A DNA stretch of 64,000 nt, taken from assembly GCF_963924675.1 (NCBI RefSeq), contig NC_089230.1, positions 682,001 through 746,000 on the forward strand, given 5' to 3'. Source of the stretch: Phocoena phocoena (Eukaryota; Chordata; Mammalia; Artiodactyla; Phocoenidae). The stretch's first letter is position 1; every line of letters begins with the position of its first letter. Of this stretch, positions 58,923 through 64,000 are shown piece by piece. Under the pieces are notes generated by a model. That model was not told the DNA's origin, made no database searches, and saw only the letters and a program-made list of their open reading frames with translations. The position numbers and the translations under genes were made by a program.

Positions 58923-60885
58923 GCCTGGGCCGGGGAGTGCCAGCCGTCTACTTGGGGCTGAGTATCAGCTCTGCCCTGCGACCCACCACTTAGATGGTCC
59001 GAGTCCTGCGGTGGGGTCAGTGCGTTTGTACGTCTGAAGGAAGGGTTCTTGCTGCTGCTGCCCCAGTGGGCTGAGGTTGGTGGCTTCGTCCAGGTGGCCG
59101 CGGGCACACCAGGGAAATCACTCAACATTAACTTTCTCTCCCCGTCCAGAGAGAGCCCCTGAATGGAGCTAGATTTTGACAATTAGCAAGTGATTTTTAA
59201 GTGACCGGAAGTTATCACTGTCTTAAGAAGACTACAGTAACTTGACTAGCAAGTTAAGGCTGATACATTTTTACATAATCGGCATTCGTTGCCATAGGAA
59301 AATGTGCTCCACTGTGGCCCGGTCATCGTCACATGGAACCCCATGTGCCACTTATTATGAGGAATGACAGCCAAGTAATACTGTCTTTGTTGATAGATCT
59401 CATCTGAGGATCTCTGGCAAATTACACGAAAAGTAGAAGATAAAGTTTTCATTTCTTTTGTAGAAACCCTAAGCCTAAAATAATTGATTTTTATAGAAGC
59501 TTTGAGAGGATGTTAAGAGTGGGTAACAGGATACCTTCATCTAAGACAGAAGCCTGCTATGCTTCCCCAAATTATGATGAATGTATTCTAATAGACATCA
59601 AAGTTGAAAGAGTTTTGCAGTAAGCAGTTGAATTCCCATTATTTCGACCCTGGGATTAATATTTTACCACATTTGCTTTATCACGTAACTATCCATCTGT
59701 CTTTCTCTTTATCCACTCAATAATACATCTGATTTTTGATGCATTTCAAAATAAATTTGACACATCAGTACACTTCCTGCCAATACCTCAGTATCTATAC
59801 TTTTAACCAGTTACTACCATTTTAAACTAGAATTTTGTCCCACTTATTGGCAAACCTTCCTTTTAAAGGCACAGGTGCCCGGCATGCTACACCAAGGACA
59901 TAATAAAAAATAGACAGGCTTTTAAATTTATGGCTTTTGGGCTGAAATCTTGTGTAAGTGTCAAGCTAGATTGATACGGGTTTAAAATAATGAGAAAAAG
60001 ATTATTAATGATTAGAGTTTAATTGACCATTGGTTCTTCTTTATGTAGCTGTGGAAATACTGGGCAGACCCAGGAAATGACAGCAGAAATTAAAAATGTC
60101 AGCTGGCTCCAGGCACTGAAAAGTCCCCAAGACATGTAGCTAACACGTTAAAGTTTGCATTTTTTTTTTTGCAAACTCTCATCTTCCTTCCAAAAGAGGG
60201 AGCATGTAACGAGCTGATGGATGACAGGCTGTATGTCGGGGGATGGCTCTTGGAAGCCGGAGAGAGAATCGTATTCCCTGAATGCCTGCTCATACTTCTT
60301 CCCAGAAATGTTGACACAGCACACGGGCGAGGGACCTGTCACCCGTCATCAGCTTGGTGAGGACCAACCTCCTGACCGAGTATGAATACATCTGCACTGT
60401 CTTCAGCTTTGGACCCGTTAGTACCCACCCTCGGTCTGAGGTTTCTCAGGAGGTTACATTGTGGCAATTGGCTGTACACCCTTCAGAGTCTTCTTGGTGG
60501 TGGTTGTACGTGTGACCCCCCTCAGTGACCCACCACATTCATTAACCTCGGGAACACCTTCACTCCTACACTTGCACTTGAGCTGTCGTCTGAAGGCTTG
60601 AGAAGTTTTCCCAGCCGGACATCCCAATATTTTCAGCCCAACTCCTCCACTCGTGATGTGGCCAGAGAAGTCTTGCTTACGGGCACAGCCAGAGAAGCAC
60701 TTGGCAGGTGTCTTTGCCCCGTGTGTCCTGATAAAGCTCAGGACAGGACGACAATCTGATCTTCCCTTTGGCCAGGTGCACATTTCAGGACGAGCTACTG
60801 GGATTTCAGGGGCCCTACCACAAGTTTTCTTTGACCTACAGAAGACTCAGCTAGCCTCCTGAATCTCAGTTTTTAGCTGCTATCC
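58923..60885. other. Unassigned, with an old repeat scrap
   Basis: 59640-59800 (CATTTGCTTTATCACGTAAC, CATCAGTACACTTCCTGCCA) resembles an old L1-associated repeat. No frame above 110 codons has a motif. Confidence 0.4.
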
Positions 60886-60889
60886 AAGA

Positions 60890-61265
60890 ATGGGCAGAAT
60901 AAGGGTCCCAAAGACATCCCCGTCCAAATCCCCAGAACCTGGGAATATGTTACTGCGCGTGGCAAAGGGGGATTAAGACAGGTGGAATGAGGGGCGCTAA
61001 TCAACCGAACTTGAAGTTGAGGTTTTCCTGGGTCATCCATATGGGCCTAGTGTAGACACAGCGTCCTTAAGGGGGAGGTGGACTCGGGGAAGAGGTGGAG
61101 CAAGGCCTGTGTCAGCCCAGAGCAGGGAGGCGGCCGGCTGGCACCTCAAGCTTAGCCCCGCGGGGCCTGTTCTGGACGTCTGGCCTGCAGAGCTGTATGG
61201 TGACAGCTGATGCTGTCTGAGACACAGAGTTTGTGCTCGTTTATTTTCGGCAGCAGTGGAAGCGG
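60890..61265 (+). mobile_element. MLT1-like (MaLR) LTR
   Basis: The order GTCCAAATCCCCAGAACCTG, GGGAATATGTTACTGCG, CTGGCCTGCAGAGCTGTATG and CAGAGTTTGTGCTCGTTTAT fits an MLT1-type solo LTR, an ancient MaLR retroelement. The ends are not exact and no target duplication was found. Confidence 0.55.
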
Positions 61266-61429
61266 TGTCCAGCAGGCCTCACCAGGTGAGGCCTGAGATG
61301 TGGGTTGCCCGCATTCCAGACACTGTGTCGAGCCTCCGTTTTGGTGGCAGAACTTTCCAGGGATAAATGCCACAGGACACGGGGGCCCGGGCTCCGGTCC
61401 CACTGTCTCCTGTCTCGTGCAGTCGGGGT

Positions 61430-61810
61430 CCTCAGAGGGATCCTGCCTGCGGCGAGGGGAGGTCTCGCGCCTGGCCTGCTCTCCTGCGCACGTGTACGCG
61501 CCCCCTTCTCCCTCCCTGTCCGCTGGGCCACTCACTCATTCGCTCCATCGTTAATGCCCTCCAGGCGCAGGACTGCGGCTCCAGCCTGCGAGAGGGCTGC
61601 AGGTTTGCTGGCCCCACGGCCCAGCGAGCGCACAGGCGGCTGCTCGTCAGCCTGGAGTGGTTTTTGGTCCTGTCCTTGCGTTTTGTGCTGGGGAAGTGTC
61701 CGGCTGCAGTCTGCAGTAACCAGGTCCCCACCCCCAGCACGGGACGGGGTCACTCCAGAGACACAGCGCTTGACCCGCCTCCGCGCAAGCCTGCGGGGGC
61801 GGCTGCCAGA
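61430..61810. promoter_or_regulatory. CpG-rich block, island-like
   Basis: GC-rich with frequent CpG, for example CTGCGGCGAGGGGAGG, GTCTCGCGCC, GCGCACGTGTACGCGCC and CAGCGAGCGCACAGG. About twenty CpGs are in the first 210 bp. Frames of 84-195 codons cross it in several registers on both strands, which is what high GC gives by chance. It could be a promoter, enhancer or exonic CpG island, but no transcript is supported. Confidence 0.35.
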
Positions 61811-64000
61811 AGTTCCCACCAGACAGGGCAGCACCGGGCTTCCTGGGTTACCGATCAGCTGACTCCCAGACACCAATTTCACCCTATCACGTGCGTCCTC
61901 AATAGTTATGGAACAGGATGTGGCAAGATAAAGGGTCGGTTCACACCCCGCTAGTCCAGAGTCACCTAACGAGAATATTCGCATGTCTTAGTGCCCGAGA
62001 ACAGTCCGTTTCTTCACACACCTTCATGCACTGTGGCTCCTGCTTGTCAGAAAGTTCATCGCGTTTTCTTCCGTTGGCTATGTTAATTGTTCAATATCTT
62101 TAAGCATATTTTCCCTGAGGGTTGTGAATAAAGTATTTTATTCAGCTTGGCACAGTAGCTGGCATGTGGAGGGGGACTGAATACCATCTGCTGCACGGCT
62201 CGGGGGGAGCAGGTATTCCTCAGCTGTTGCTAAAAAAAAGATAAACAAAGCTGCGTAAGCAACCCCCGCCCCAGAGCTCAGTGGCCTGAAACGACCCCTG
62301 GATCTCCCGCTATGTGGTTGCCTGCTGGCTCCACGCCACTGGGACGCCTTCCTGCTAGACCTGCAGGGAGCGTGGGTGGATCTGACCTGCCGGATGGCAG
62401 AAGATGCAGGCAGGTGCAGGAATCTTGGGAAACCATGGCAGGGATTCCAGCTCCTGCAGCCTCGCGGCAGGTGGGATCGTGCACTTGCCAAACGCCACCA
62501 CCTGCTTCCCGAAACTTGGGAGCCCCATGGCCTCTCACCCTGCTGTCCCTATCCCACACCAGTGGGTTCTAGACGGGAACCTTGTTCTAGAAACCCTAGG
62601 AGCTAGAGCACCCCAGACACCCAGCATCCCTGCCGCAAGGCGTGCACAGAGGGCTCAGGGTCCCCGTGAGCTCCTTCTCAACCCTTATCGCCGGGCGCCA
62701 TCTGGTCCTGGGGCCTGCGGCTGGTGCCACCGCCTGGAGCAGCTGGGGGCTCCTTCTGATGCAGCCCTGAGGGGCTCATCGTTTCCCCTTGTGGCTCTTC
62801 CCCCCTCTCACGGATGGGGGTGCAGCACGTCCTCCTCCCGGAGGGGAGAGCCGTCCCCCAGAGCGTGGGCACTGAGAAACACGGGGCCCCCTGGATGTTC
62901 GGGGTCTTCTTCCCCCCTCTGGCTCACACGTCTCACCTCCAGAGGACGCACGACTTCCGGCTCCAGATCCTATTTGGCTGACACCCTCAAGGCCAGGGAC
63001 CAGGGGAGGCAGTCAGGTTTCCTGCTGAGTGAAAGATGCCCCAGCTCAGATGCTGAAGGGACACGGCTGTCCCTGTGACGTGAGGATAAGTGGCTCCTGG
63101 TAAAAACACACACAGAGCATCTGCCAAGGTTGACAGCCTGCGGCCAGGGGCTTGCTGGCTTGGCGGGCAAGCACGGAACTCCCCTGGAACAGCAAGTTTG
63201 CACGTGGTCCCCATCTTGTTAAGCATATAAAATACACCTTTGTTTTCCAAGGGGCATGTATTGCATGCAGGCCAAATCAGGATCATAGGAACTAAAAGCT
63301 CTTCATTTTCCAAGTGGTTGAGAGCGGCGCTAATCTGTGCCGGCCCCCAGGGGATGCGCTGTTGCTTTTGGCTTCGATCTTCTGCTGAGTACGAGTCTAG
63401 TTCCTTCCCTCCAGTGACCCGTCCCGCAGAGAGGGAGCTGGGGGCACTGCCAGCGGCTGTGCAGGTTGGTGCACGTGTGCGCCTGGGAGCCCGGGAGTCA
63501 CAGGCCAGCAGGTCCACCGTGAGGCCGACTTCGGGCTGAGGCCACTTGTCACCGAGCCCCCTTCCCAGCCTCCTCCTGGGTGTGTGCACGGCACCGAGTG
63601 GGTCCAGCTGTGTGTGTTACTGGGACCCCTCGTGGTCAGTGGGCTGCCCCAGCCTCGCCGTGGTCAGACCCTGGGATGGAGACCCCTCTCCCCAGGGTCA
63701 AGGCGGCCACGTGGCCTCTGCAGACGCTGCTCCCGGCATCTCCCATGAAACGAGGGCCCTCTTTGCCAGCCACCCAGGCACGTGCTTTTTCAGAAATGTC
63801 ATTCTCCCTCACCAATGGGTTCCCCATCTTGCGGCGAGGGAAGGTCTTCTGGGCTGCTTTAGGTAGGGAGGGACGGTGATGTGTGTGGCACTGGTTACGC
63901 ATGACTCCACACCCCAAAAATCACAGAGTCTGGGCTTCTCTCTGGGGGCTGCTCCTCTAGCCCCGCCGGGCACAGGTCTGACTCAGCCGCTCGGAGCTGC
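61811..64000. other. GC-rich unassigned end of the window
   Basis: GC-rich DNA with a 224-codon plus frame at 62404-63078 and a 200-codon minus frame at 62987-63589. Both are proline- and serine-rich without a domain, and frames overlap on both strands. No repeat is firmly identified. 62270-62480 vaguely resembles an old mammalian repeat. Confidence 0.4.

Noticed and set aside
62404..63078. 224-codon plus-strand frame as an exon
   Set aside because: The longest frame in the window but without a domain, in high-GC DNA with overlapping frames on both strands; no splice or start context.

Overview
The window is mammalian nuclear DNA, most likely from a whale or dolphin. The main evidence is fourteen copies of the tRNA-derived CHR-type SINE, which opens with GGGCTTCCCTGGTGGC, carries Pol III A-box and B-box motifs, and ends in an A-rich tail. 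This family is typical of cetaceans and their relatives. The copies come in a ~190-210 bp form, a ~320-470 bp form and a ~120 bp form. L1 elements with a cetartiodactyl-style 3' UTR, and MIR, L2, hAT and MULE fossils, fit the same origin. I saw no ruminant BovB or ART2 sequence. The species call is inferred from the repeats; no gene settles it.

I found no intact protein-coding gene or convincing exon, and no tRNA or rRNA gene. Nearly all recognisable content is mobile-element sequence. The one recognisable host-gene derivative is a processed EIF1 retrocopy at 40.2-41.5 kb, flanked by target-site duplications and broken by a 22 bp deletion.

Layout: 0-12 kb is mostly unassigned sequence with four SINEs, a solo LTR with a 5 bp target duplication and an L1 tail. 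12-18 kb holds L1 fragments, MIRs and a long SINE. 18.9-20.1 kb is a FLYWCH-type Mutator-like (MULE) DNA transposon remnant split by a SINE. 20-24 kb is largely unassigned and includes a CpG-rich block and a 28 bp inverted repeat. 24-30.5 kb has L1s and the 3' end of an hAT transposon. 32.9-37.7 kb has L2 and L1 pieces. 43.4-49.1 kb is a nested antisense L1 cluster with SINE insertions. 50-54 kb has older L1 and a SINE fused to a GT microsatellite. 54.9-58.9 kb has an hAT transposase relic, a SINE and an inverted pair of MER5A-like elements. 60.9-64 kb is GC-rich with an LTR-like repeat and a second CpG-rich block.

Eleven of fourteen SINEs and most L1s lie on the minus strand. That would be compatible with an intron of a plus-strand gene, but it does not show one. 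I see no evidence of a new gene system. The most unusual structures are the SINE that landed in frame in the FLYWCH relic, the 28 bp inverted repeat and the CpG-rich blocks.
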